This document shows, in pieces, positions 1 to 7,779 of a DNA stretch of 64,000 bases. Position numbers and translations under genes: made by a program. The notes beneath the pieces were generated by a model that saw nothing but the letters and a program-made list of their open reading frames with translations, was not told where the DNA came from and made no database searches. This stretch comes from Clostridioides difficile. Its GTDB lineage: Bacteria > Bacillota > Clostridia > Peptostreptococcales > Peptostreptococcaceae. Numbering within the stretch: the first letter of the stretch is position 1; every line of letters begins with the position of its first letter. The stretch covers positions 1 to 64,000 of the forward strand of contig JABBZI010000001.1 in assembly GCA_012955965.1 (NCBI GenBank), read 5' to 3'.

Positions 1-228
1 TTAGGGTTTAACCTTATACCATCTAACCAATTTTTTCTACTTTCGTAACTTTCACACTTAGGTTTATTTCATCCTTATGTTTTAGTTTGGTTAGCTTTAG
101 GGGTTTCCAGCAATTCAAGTAGTATTGGATAGGCTTTATACTATCTCTACATATAAGTTTCCCTATATGCTGACTAATTTAGCTACTAACTCACGACTAA
201 AGTCACGAGTATGCGTAGCTATTTTTTA
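1..228 (-). mobile_element. CdISt1-like IStron, 5' end only (group I intron part)
   Basis: Read on the minus strand, the DNA changes character directly after the pentamer TTGAT (229-233), the target described for C. difficile CdISt1 IStrons and related IS605 elements. The element side starts TAAAAAATAGCTACGC. About 115 nt in, at 100-115, is AATTGCTGGAAACCCC, which fits the conserved P element of group I introns. The last exon base would be T, as expected for the U.G pair at a group I 5' splice site. The rest of the intron and the transposase genes lie beyond base 1. Seen: target site, P element, no coding frame. Inferred: identity as an IStron, since only the 5' end is present. Confidence 0.75.
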
Positions 229-882
229 ATCAATTAAATGTCTTACTCGATTTTTATATTTCAAATCTTCCATAATAGATTTAATATCAATCTCATCTTC
301 ACTATATACATTTTCTTTCACTACTTTTAACTTAGATGATACTACACTTGGGTCTATTTCCAGTCTATCCAATATTTCTAAATATCCATTATATACGATT
401 TCTCTCCAACCAATATCAATAAAATTTGTAATAAAATCTGGTTTATAAAAAATTTCTCCCAAATAAACTGCTGTATCTACATTTTCTATATTCACACCAA
501 ATAATTCTTTGTTATATGGTATAAATTCAATATGATTTATGCCTAACTTTTTTAGTATCGCTATACATTCCAATGTATATATCCATTCAGGAGTTATAAT
601 GAGAACTCTTTTTCCTTTTGGAATTTTACTCAACTTTTCCACTACATCTTTAGTATACATAGTTTTTACTAAAACTAATTTTTCTTTATTTCTCTTTATC
701 CATTTGTCTACTATCTGTTCATCTAAATAATTCATCGCTACTATAACATCACAATTTGACAAGTTTGAGTCTTCTATATCATAAGTTTCTATTTTTGCAA
801 CATCTCCCAATACCTTTTCAAGTTGCAATTTATATGCTACTTTTAACTTATCATTTATACCAGCTAAAATAATTTTTTTCAT
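226..882 (-). pseudogene. Unknown protein, 5' part of a gene interrupted by an IStron
   Basis: The frame encodes 218 residues from an ATG preceded by a GGGGG-rich ribosome site. I do not recognise the family. The N-terminus (KKIILAGIND) and alternating hydrophobic strands look like a Rossmann or receiver-type fold, and there is no signal peptide or membrane segment. The reading frame ends ...HLID followed at once by TAA; the ID codons contain the TTGAT target and the TAA is the first triplet of the IStron. The protein seen here is therefore probably truncated, with the rest of the gene to the left of the window. If the intron splices, the full frame would be restored in mRNA. It follows the HAD gene by 21 nt and is likely cotranscribed with it. 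Confidence 0.6.
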
Positions 883-903
883 TTAGACCCCCACTATAAA
901 TGA

Positions 904-1692
904 CTATCCTATTTTTATGACCTCTTTTATCTTATCTACAACACCATTCTCAGTATTTCTCTTTGCTCTGAATCTAGCAATTTCTTTCAAATACTCATTT
1001 GCATTTTCCATGGCATAACTATGATAAGCACTCTTCATCATTTCCACATCATTCAATTGGTCGCCAAATACCATAGTTTCTTCATATTTTATATCTAACA
1101 TTCTTTGTACTTTTTTTATAGCGCTTCCTTTATTTGCACCTTTTGCAGTTAAATCAAGCCACTCTACTCCAGAAATACATACTTGAGCTCTATCAGAAAA
1201 CTTTTCAAAGTAGATGCTATTATTATGTTCTGCACCTTTGAAGTCAAATATGGCTATCTTTAATATATCTCCTTCTACTTTAGTCAAGTCATCTACTACT
1301 TTAAACTTTGCATAGTAAGTACTAACTTCTTCTATAAACGCTTCATCTTTACTTTCTATATAAGCGTATTTTTTACCACTCATTACAATTTTCTTCCCTT
1401 TTACACTTCTTGTTGTTTCTATAATTTCATTTACTAATTCTTTATCCAAAGGATTTGATAATATTTCTTTTCCTTTATATACTACCAATGTTCCATTTTC
1501 TGAGATAAACATCATATCATCTTTTATATCTTCAAATTTCTTTATAAGATTCTGATACTGTCTACCACTTGCAGCTGAAAACATTATCCCTCTCTCTCTT
1601 AATTTTTTAAATACTTTATAAAACTCTGGATTTATTTCGCTCTTCTCATCTAACAAAGTTCCATCTAAGTCTGTTGCTATTAATTTTATCAT
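904..1692 (-). CDS. Cof-type HAD-IIB family phosphatase
   Basis: A 262-residue haloacid dehalogenase hydrolase of the Cof/YbiV subfamily, cytosolic, probably acting on sugar phosphates or similar small phosphoesters. All four HAD motifs are visible: DLDGTLL at residues 8-14 (nucleophile Asp), SAASGRQ near 39-45, a lysine in the NKGSAIKK stretch near 187, and GDQLNDVEM near 211. The large insert between motifs II and III is the type IIB cap. The start has a strong GGGGGAGG site. It heads a two-gene unit with the interrupted gene downstream and is divergent from the LCP genes. Substrate cannot be read from the sequence. Confidence 0.9.
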   Translation of the reverse strand: MIKLIATDLDGTLLDEKSEINPEFYKVFKKLRERGIMFSAASGRQYQNLIKKFEDIKDDMMFISENGTLVVYKGKEILSNPLDKELVNEIIETTRSVKGKKIVMSGKKYAYIESKDEAFIEEVSTYYAKFKVVDDLTKVEGDILKIAIFDFKGAEHNNSIYFEKFSDRAQVCISGVEWLDLTAKGANKGSAIKKVQRMLDIKYEETMVFGDQLNDVEMMKSAYHSYAMENANEYLKEIARFRAKRNTENGVVDKIKEVIKIG

Positions 1693-2060
1693 ACATTTCC
1701 TCCCCCAAATTATATAATTTATGATTATTTTTTATTATTTTTTATCAGTTTAAATTTTCAATTCCTATTATACACTAAAAATTCTAAATTACAATTTGCT
1801 CATTTTGTAAGATGATATAAGTATATCTAGGAAAATATTTTTTTCAATATATACATCAATTTATAAAAATTTAAGTCTTCATATAATCATATTCCAAGGA
1901 AATTAATAATAACTACACACTTTCTTCTATAAAATATTATAAAAATAATTATATTATGACAAACTTATGCTAATTTATTGTGTTTTTTATTGCTTATGTA
2001 ACAAATTTTTAATATAATTAACTGTGTGTAATTAATAAATTTAGAAAGTAGGGGATATTA
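1693..2060. other. Divergent intergenic region, HAD gene / first LCP gene
   Basis: This 368-bp AT-rich gap separates the leftward HAD gene from the rightward LCP gene. Apart from the LCP promoter at 1990-2018 I see no gene, RNA element or strong hairpin in it. Confidence 0.6.
1990..2018 (+). promoter_or_regulatory. Promoter of the first LCP gene
   Basis: TTGCTT (1990-1995), a 17-nt spacer and a perfect TATAAT (2013-2018) form a sigma-A type promoter 42 nt before the TTG start at 2061. A TGTAAC hexamer, like one WalR half-site, sits in the spacer, but no second half-site is correctly spaced. Confidence 0.8.
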
Positions 2061-3017
2061 TTGTCAGGACTCAAAAAGTTCGTTATATTTCTAGCCCTTT
2101 TAGTTATAGCATTTCCTGTTAGCATATATGGATATGTTTTTACTAAATTAAAAACTATCCAAGATGATAGTATAAATACAGAGGCGCTTAGTAGTAATGA
2201 CTATAAAAATGAAGAAAGTATCACAAATATATTATTGTTAGGTACAGATGCAAGACCAGGAGAAGAAGTTTCTCGTTCAGATGCCATGATGATACTGACT
2301 ATTGATAATAAAAATAAAAGCCTTAAATTAACTTCATTAAATAGAGATACTTATGTTAATATACCAGGACATGGTGAACAAAAGCTAACACATGCTTATG
2401 TATATGGACAAGCTAACTTATTGATAGAAACTATAGAAGAAAACTTCGAAATTGACATACAAAACTATGCTGTAGTTGACTTTTTCTCTTTTATGGATAT
2501 AGTTGATGCTCTAGGTGGAGTCACTGTTACTGTTGATAAGAGTGAAATAAGAGAATTAAATAAATTTATACCTGAAACTTATAAGTGGAATAAAAGTGAT
2601 GACAAGGGTTCTCTTAAATATATAAGAAACTCAGGTGAGCAAGAATTAAATGGATACCAGACACTTGCATTTTCTCGTATAAGAAAAAATGATAGTACAG
2701 ACCAAAGAGATAGAAGACAAAGAAGTGTTATACAAAGCTTGATAAATGGTGTTAAGGATTTACCAGTTACTAAATATCCTAATCTAGTTAATACAATACT
2801 TCCATATGTAAAAACTAATATGAATCCTAACGAAATAATATCTTTAGGAAAAGATTTATTAAGCATAGGAAATTTAAATCTTAAATCTATGGAATTCCCT
2901 CTTTCTACTGACAATGGTAGAAAAATAGGTGAAGCAGGCTATGTAATTCCTTTTGAAGAATATGAATTAGATGCAATGCATGATTTTATATTTGAAGATA
3001 TTATGTTGGAAGAATAA
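2061..3017 (+). CDS. LytR-CpsA-Psr (LCP) family glycopolymer transferase
   Basis: A 318-residue LCP protein. One N-terminal membrane helix (about residues 6-28) is followed by an extracellular LCP domain. LCP enzymes transfer undecaprenyl-linked cell wall polymers to peptidoglycan; next to the PSII locus this one is a strong candidate for anchoring PSII. Visible family motifs are GTDARPGEEVSRSDAMM, with the Arg and Asp that bind pyrophosphate, NRDTYVNIPG, and the C-terminal NGYQTLAFSRIRKND followed by RDRRQRSV. The start is TTG, chosen because AGGGG lies at the right distance. A second LCP gene follows with its own promoter. Literature names this pair lcpA/lcpB, but I am not certain which is which. 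Confidence 0.92.
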   Translation: MSGLKKFVIFLALLVIAFPVSIYGYVFTKLKTIQDDSINTEALSSNDYKNEESITNILLLGTDARPGEEVSRSDAMMILTIDNKNKSLKLTSLNRDTYVNIPGHGEQKLTHAYVYGQANLLIETIEENFEIDIQNYAVVDFFSFMDIVDALGGVTVTVDKSEIRELNKFIPETYKWNKSDDKGSLKYIRNSGEQELNGYQTLAFSRIRKNDSTDQRDRRQRSVIQSLINGVKDLPVTKYPNLVNTILPYVKTNMNPNEIISLGKDLLSIGNLNLKSMEFPLSTDNGRKIGEAGYVIPFEEYELDAMHDFIFEDIMLEE

Positions 3018-3053
3018 GTATTTACAAAACAAATCAATAATTTTATAGTAAGT

Positions 3054-3104
3054 ACATACCTCTCAAATGCAAGTTTCTTTGTAATTGTGAGGTGTGTTTT
3101 TATT
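3054..3104 (+). terminator. Terminator after the first LCP gene
   Basis: ACATACCTC (3054-3062) pairs with GAGGTGTGT (3089-3097) with one G-T pair, followed by a T-rich tract. It makes the two LCP genes separate transcription units. Confidence 0.7.
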
Positions 3105-3215
3105 TTAAATTTTAAATTAAATTTTTTTAATATATTACATATACTTTTAATTATATATATAAATTGACAAATTTTCTTATAATTTATATCTTTGTCTTTT
3201 TTTTGTAACTGAAAC

Positions 3216-3249
3216 AAGTATTGAATATATCTCAATACTTTAATATAAT
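3216..3249 (+). promoter_or_regulatory. Promoter with embedded 9-bp inverted repeat, second LCP gene
   Basis: TTGAAT (3221-3226), 17-nt spacer, TATAAT (3244-3249). A perfect inverted repeat AAGTATTGA/TCAATACTT (3216-3224 and 3232-3240, 7-nt gap) covers the -35 box and most of the spacer. That placement suits a dimeric repressor site. The first LCP promoter has no such repeat. Confidence 0.7.
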
Positions 3250-3302
3250 TAAGTGTATGCTATTAAAAAATATACAGGAAAAAGAAGAAAGAAGGGGTAC
3301 TT

Positions 3303-4268
3303 TTGTCAAAATTAAAGAAATTTGTTATACTACTGGCTTTCTTGGTAGTAATATTCCCTATAAGCGTCTATGGATACTTTTATTATAAATTATCTGCTAT
3401 TCATGACTCAAGCATAAATAGTGATTTGTTAAATAATAATGACCATAAAAATGAAAATGGAATAACTAACATACTACTTATGGGAACAGATGCTAGACCA
3501 AATGAAGATTCTTCAAGGTCAGATGCTATGATGATACTTACTATTGATAACAAACACAATGATATCAAACTTACATCATTAGCTCGTGATAGTTATGTAG
3601 ACATCCCTGGTCATGGTAAACAAAAACTTACTCATGCTTATGCTTATGGACAAGCTGATTTATTAATACAAACAATTGAAGAGAATTTTAATATTGATAT
3701 TCAGAATTATGCTTGTGTTAATTTCGAATCATTTATGTATATAATTGATGCTATTGGTGGCGTTGAAGTTACCATTGAAAAAGGTGAAATAAAAGAATTA
3801 AATAAATTTATTCCTGAGACTTATGGTTGGAATAAGAGTGATGATAAAGGTAGCATACAATACATTAAAAAATCAGGAGAACAAACTTTAAATGGATATC
3901 AAGCACTATCTTTTGCACGTATCAGACACAATGATACAGCTTTTGCTAGAGATGGCAGACAGAGACAGATTATACAAGCTATAATCAAGAAAACAGAAAC
4001 TTTACCTGTCACTAAATATCCAGGTTTATTAGATGCTGTTCTTCCATATGTTAAAACTAACATGAAACCTAATGCAATACTTTCTTTAGGAGCACAAGTT
4101 TTAAAAATGGGTGACTTGAATGTCAAGCAATTTGAATTCCCTATTGATGATGAAATTCACAGTACAGGTGGTATATATGGAAAAGCTGGATGGGTTCTTA
4201 GATTTGACCCAGATACATTAGACATATTACATGATTTTATATTTAATGACATAGAATTTAAACAATAA
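3303..4268 (+). CDS. LytR-CpsA-Psr (LCP) family glycopolymer transferase
   Basis: A 321-residue paralogue of the upstream LCP protein with the same layout: one N-terminal membrane helix (about 6-28) and an extracellular LCP domain. It keeps GTDARPNEDSSRSDAMM, ARDSYVDIPG and NGYQALSFARIRHND, the motifs that bind the polyprenyl pyrophosphate donor. Its expected job is attachment of PSII, or another polymer, to peptidoglycan. The start is TTG with AAGGGG upstream. It has its own promoter with a palindrome, so the two paralogues may be expressed under different conditions. The long bidirectional hairpin downstream ends it against the convergent cwp19. Confidence 0.92.
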   Translation: MSKLKKFVILLAFLVVIFPISVYGYFYYKLSAIHDSSINSDLLNNNDHKNENGITNILLMGTDARPNEDSSRSDAMMILTIDNKHNDIKLTSLARDSYVDIPGHGKQKLTHAYAYGQADLLIQTIEENFNIDIQNYACVNFESFMYIIDAIGGVEVTIEKGEIKELNKFIPETYGWNKSDDKGSIQYIKKSGEQTLNGYQALSFARIRHNDTAFARDGRQRQIIQAIIKKTETLPVTKYPGLLDAVLPYVKTNMKPNAILSLGAQVLKMGDLNVKQFEFPIDDEIHSTGGIYGKAGWVLRFDPDTLDILHDFIFNDIEFKQ

Positions 4269-4311
4269 GAAACTTAATGTAAAGTTTATTGTAAATATAA
4301 GATTAAACATT

Positions 4312-4387
4312 AAAAAAGAACTATATCGCATAATTATCTTCAAGTTATTATGATACTTGATTATAAAATGTGTATAGTTCTTTTTTA
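4312..4387. terminator. Bidirectional terminator between second LCP gene and cwp19
   Basis: AAAAAAGAACTATA (from 4312) pairs with TATAGTTCTTTTTT (to 4386). The long loop contains a nested TCAAGT/ACTTGA stem. The A and T tracts at the two ends let it work for both convergent genes. Confidence 0.8.
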
Positions 4388-4458
4388 TTTTCTAATTTAT
4401 ATTTATAATTTTCATTTTATTCTTATAAAACAAACTGTATATCAAACAAATTTTTCTA

Positions 4459-6573
4459 TTACTTAACTAAGTTTAAGAAAGTATTTAATGAAGTTTGATT
4501 TATGCCATCACCAGCTTCATATACTAGAGTCGTTTTCTTAGGCTCTAAGGCAGTTTTCTGAGCAGATGTAACACTATTTCCAAGCATAACTACTGGTGAT
4601 TTTAATTTAGCTGCTAAAGGACCTGATGTTAATGCATCTACTAACTGATTACTTTTACTTACAAACATTGATGGATATTCAGCATTTGGATAGAATTTTT
4701 GTATTACTTTTCCATTCGTTTCTTCTCTATTTTCTCCAGCTATTCTATTTTTAGATACATCATTTGTAATAACCTTATCTAATTTGTTTATTACTGAATC
4801 AGATATACTTAGATTACCACCTATAAAATAGGCATCCTTTACTTTTAAATCTGATATCCAATTGTAAACATCGTCACTTACATTGTCTTTTGATACTAAT
4901 ACTATTGGTTGCTTTTCCTCTCCTGCTTTTGAAGCTATAGAAAGAGAATCTGCTTCACCTGTACCACTTGTTATATATAGTTTTTCTACTGGATTAGTTT
5001 TTACTAATTCCTTTGCTATTAATAAAGATGTACTATATCTATCTGAACCACCAACTCTATTTATTGATACGTTTGATAGTGTATCTTTTATCTCATTCTC
5101 AACTTTATCTCCAATAGAGTTATTTCCTCCTATTAGAACAACTTTACTTGGATTAAGTCTTTTTATCTCATTTTTAGTAGATGTTGGTATATTATCCTTA
5201 TTTACCAATAATATAGGAGCATCATTTGCTGTAGCAAGTGGTGTTGATGTTATACCATCAACTATAGAATATCCATTTACTAACACTACTGTATCTGAGT
5301 TTGTAGCCCAACCTTTTTTACTTATTTCTACTGCTGTATCATATCTTTCATTACCTCTTAATTTTTCCACTTTAACATTTGATGGTGGGGTAACTGGCTC
5401 TTCATTACTACTAGAATATAGACTCTTTAAATCATTTTGTATAGAAGTACTATTTGCTATATCTTTAGCTGAAAAATACATACTACCTTTTATTTCACTA
5501 TATTTTCTATTTAATGTTACTTGTTGTACTATTTCTTTTGCTATATTTTGTCCATTATAACTTGATTGACCTTGCTTATATATACCTTGTCCTATGTATA
5601 AGTCTACATTTGTTCCTTTTACTTCATTAGCCCACCATGCTACTAATTTAGAGTAATCTGCAGCTTTAAGACCAATTGGCCAATAAAGTTGTGGAACTAC
5701 ATAATCAACTAATCCTTGTTTTATCCATGCTCTTGTATCTGCATATGTACCTACATAACTTTCATTACCTGATGTATCTGAGCCTGTTGGGTCACTACTC
5801 TTATTTCTCCATATTCCAGCTGGACTTACACCAAATACAACATTAGACTTTATACTCTTTATAGATGCTTTTACATCTCTAAGTAGAGTATTTACATTTT
5901 CTCTTCTCCAATTGTCTTTATTCTGTCCATTTCCATATTTTTGATATGTCGAATTATCATTGAAACTTACTCCTGGATAGAAGTAATCATCAAAATGAAC
6001 ACCATCTATGTCATAATTTTGAACAACTTCTGCTATACTATCAACTATGTACTTTCTAACTTCTGGTAGACCTGGGTCATAGTAATACTTATTTCCATGT
6101 TTAATTACCCAACTTGGATTTTTCTTTGCTGGATGGTTAGCTGGTAATTTATCAATACTCTCATCTGCCATAGTTATTCTATATGGGTTAAACCATGCAT
6201 GGAATTCCATACCTCTTTTATGTGCTTCTTCTATTAAAAATGGTAATGGGTCATATCCAGGGTCTTTACCTTGTGTACCTGTAAGATATTCAGACCATGG
6301 ATTTATATTTGATTTATATAAAGCATCTGATTTTGGTCTTACTTGAACCACTGCTGTATTTATACCTGCACTTTTTAATTTGTCTAATAAATCTGTGTAT
6401 TCCTTTTTTTGCTTGGCTTCATTATTTTTAGTCTTAGGCCAGTCTAAATTATAAACTGTAGATATCCAAGCAGCTCTCATTTCCTTATCATTTGATGAAT
6501 CAGCAAATGAACTTACGCTGCACATTGTAAGTGTCATTATAAGCGATAATACTAATATACTTATTTTTTTCAT
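4459..6573 (-). CDS. cwp19: Cwp19, GHL10-type peptidoglycan lytic enzyme with CWB2 anchor
   Basis: A 704-residue secreted cell wall protein. A signal peptide (residues 1-24, ending SSFA) leads into a glycoside-hydrolase-like GHL10 (DUF187) domain at about 30-390, with HAWFNPYR and the acidic motif DIDGVHFDDYFYPG. Three CWB2 repeats (about 408-704) bind PSII and hold the protein in the wall. Published work on Cwp19 describes lytic transglycosylase activity on peptidoglycan and a role in autolysis. The length equals the 630 protein as I recall it. It is monocistronic and convergent with the second LCP gene. Confidence 0.93.
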   Translation of the reverse strand: MKKISILVLSLIMTLTMCSVSSFADSSNDKEMRAAWISTVYNLDWPKTKNNEAKQKKEYTDLLDKLKSAGINTAVVQVRPKSDALYKSNINPWSEYLTGTQGKDPGYDPLPFLIEEAHKRGMEFHAWFNPYRITMADESIDKLPANHPAKKNPSWVIKHGNKYYYDPGLPEVRKYIVDSIAEVVQNYDIDGVHFDDYFYPGVSFNDNSTYQKYGNGQNKDNWRRENVNTLLRDVKASIKSIKSNVVFGVSPAGIWRNKSSDPTGSDTSGNESYVGTYADTRAWIKQGLVDYVVPQLYWPIGLKAADYSKLVAWWANEVKGTNVDLYIGQGIYKQGQSSYNGQNIAKEIVQQVTLNRKYSEIKGSMYFSAKDIANSTSIQNDLKSLYSSSNEEPVTPPSNVKVEKLRGNERYDTAVEISKKGWATNSDTVVLVNGYSIVDGITSTPLATANDAPILLVNKDNIPTSTKNEIKRLNPSKVVLIGGNNSIGDKVENEIKDTLSNVSINRVGGSDRYSTSLLIAKELVKTNPVEKLYITSGTGEADSLSIASKAGEEKQPIVLVSKDNVSDDVYNWISDLKVKDAYFIGGNLSISDSVINKLDKVITNDVSKNRIAGENREETNGKVIQKFYPNAEYPSMFVSKSNQLVDALTSGPLAAKLKSPVVMLGNSVTSAQKTALEPKKTTLVYEAGDGINQTSLNTFLNLVK

Positions 6574-6725
6574 TTCATCCCCCTTAATTTCTAAAATTTA
6601 TTTTTTTTTACAATATACTCCTTACTAAGTATATCTAAAATTCATATTATCTGTCAAATATTGAATAATATAGTTAAAATTTATATTTGATATTTGATTA
6701 TAATATGAAATAATTTATTATAAAA

Positions 6726-6760
6726 AAAACAGCAAAGAAATTTATCTTCTTTGCTGTTTT
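6726..6760. terminator. Hairpin terminator between NlpC/P60 gene and cwp19
   Basis: A perfect 14-bp stem, AAAACAGCAAAGAA/TTCTTTGCTGTTTT, flanked by an A-run on the left and T-run on the right. It ends leftward transcription from the NlpC/P60 gene about 110 nt after the stop codon. The rest of the 300-bp gap (6574-6873) is AT-rich and holds the cwp19 leader; a weaker AACATTAA/TTAATGTT hairpin lies at about 6814-6845. Confidence 0.8.
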
Positions 6761-6873
6761 TATAACGTTCATTACTATTTTAATATTACTAATCATTTCA
6801 ATATTTATGTAAAACATTAAATGTAACTCTACATACTTAATGTTAATATTCAATCCTATGTAAATCTATCTTA

Positions 6874-7581
6874 TTATTGTAAAACACGTGTAGCAGTTAT
6901 AAGTCTTTTTGCATAATTAGTTCCTGGAGCCATGCTAGTAACTTTTACTACATCTCCTGTTTGTGGTGAATGTATGAATTTAGAATCTCCTACATATAGT
7001 CCAACATGATTAATTGAACCACCTGAACCAAAGAAAACTAAATCTCCTGGTTTTAATTCTGCTCTTGATACTTTCTTTCCTACTGTTGATTGTGATCTTG
7101 ATACTCTTGGTAAATTAACTCCTGCTCCATTTTTATAGACATAAGAAGTGAACCCAGAACAATCAAAAGAGTTTGGTCCAGTTGCTCCCCATCTATATGG
7201 TTTACCTTGTTGCTTAAATGCTAAGTTTAAAACATTTTGTACCTTTGCATCTACATTTCCACCTTCAATAGTTAAATAGTCTCCATTTACCCATCCTGTA
7301 ACATTGTCAACTGATTTTATTTTAATCCATCCATTTGAATGTAATTCTAAAACTTCAACTTTGTCTCCTGTGTTTATCTTTCCTACTACTGAGTCATTTG
7401 CACTAGCTCCACTTCTCATGTTTAAGAAATCACATTGGTCTACTGTTGCAGTCATAGGTGAATTAGTTAGCTCTGCTGCACTAGCTGTTATTGCTCCTGC
7501 TTCTACTGTGACAACTCCTGCTATTAACACCATAGCTATAAATTTTTTTAATATATGTTTTTTATTTTTAATATTCATCAT
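6874..7581 (-). CDS. Secreted NlpC/P60 peptidoglycan endopeptidase with SH3b domain
   Basis: A 235-residue exported cell wall hydrolase. A signal peptide (about 1-35, ending ASA) is followed by one bacterial SH3 domain (about 43-104; LNMRSGAS and GWVNGDYL) and an NlpC/P60 domain (about 112-235). The catalytic set is visible: Cys141 in FDCSGF, His192 in INHVGLYVG and His204 in FIHSPQ. Such enzymes cut stem peptides, often the D-Glu to diamino acid bond. It has no CWB2 domain. It lies between cwp19 and the PSII block and has its own promoter preceded by three WalR-type half-sites, so it is likely controlled by wall homeostasis signalling. The first of two adjacent ATG codons is used here; either is possible. 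Confidence 0.92.
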   Translation of the reverse strand: MMNIKNKKHILKKFIAMVLIAGVVTVEAGAITASAAELTNSPMTATVDQCDFLNMRSGASANDSVVGKINTGDKVEVLELHSNGWIKIKSVDNVTGWVNGDYLTIEGGNVDAKVQNVLNLAFKQQGKPYRWGATGPNSFDCSGFTSYVYKNGAGVNLPRVSRSQSTVGKKVSRAELKPGDLVFFGSGGSINHVGLYVGDSKFIHSPQTGDVVKVTSMAPGTNYAKRLITATRVLQ

Positions 7582-7648
7582 AATCTTAAATACCTAATCC
7601 TTTCGAAAATTTAACATTTTTTTCATTTGTTTCCAATTCCTAATTAAC

Positions 7649-7712
7649 ATTCTAACTTACATCAAAATAAATTGCAACCTTTTTTGTAATCTTTTTGTAA
7701 TCTTTTTGTAAT
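7649..7712 (-). promoter_or_regulatory. Promoter with three tandem WalR-type half-sites, NlpC/P60 gene
   Basis: On the minus strand TTGCAA (7672-7677), 17-nt spacer and TAGAAT (7649-7654) make the promoter. Just upstream, TGTAAT occurs on the plus strand at 7685, 7696 and 7707, always with five bases between copies. This equals the WalR (YycF) box TGTWAH-N5-TGTWAH, here extended to three half-sites on one helix face. The nearest is 8 nt from the -35 box, a usual position for an activator. Confidence 0.75.
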
Positions 7713-7779
7713 CTTTTGTTTCTTTTTCACATATATTTGTTTCTTTTTGCTCCCTCTGGTTACAAATTAGAAATATATT

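Noticed and set aside
7681..7717. Tandem 11-bp repeats considered as a CRISPR or microsatellite
   Set aside because: Repeats are far too short for CRISPR, there are no spacers, and they sit precisely upstream of a promoter as WalR half-sites.
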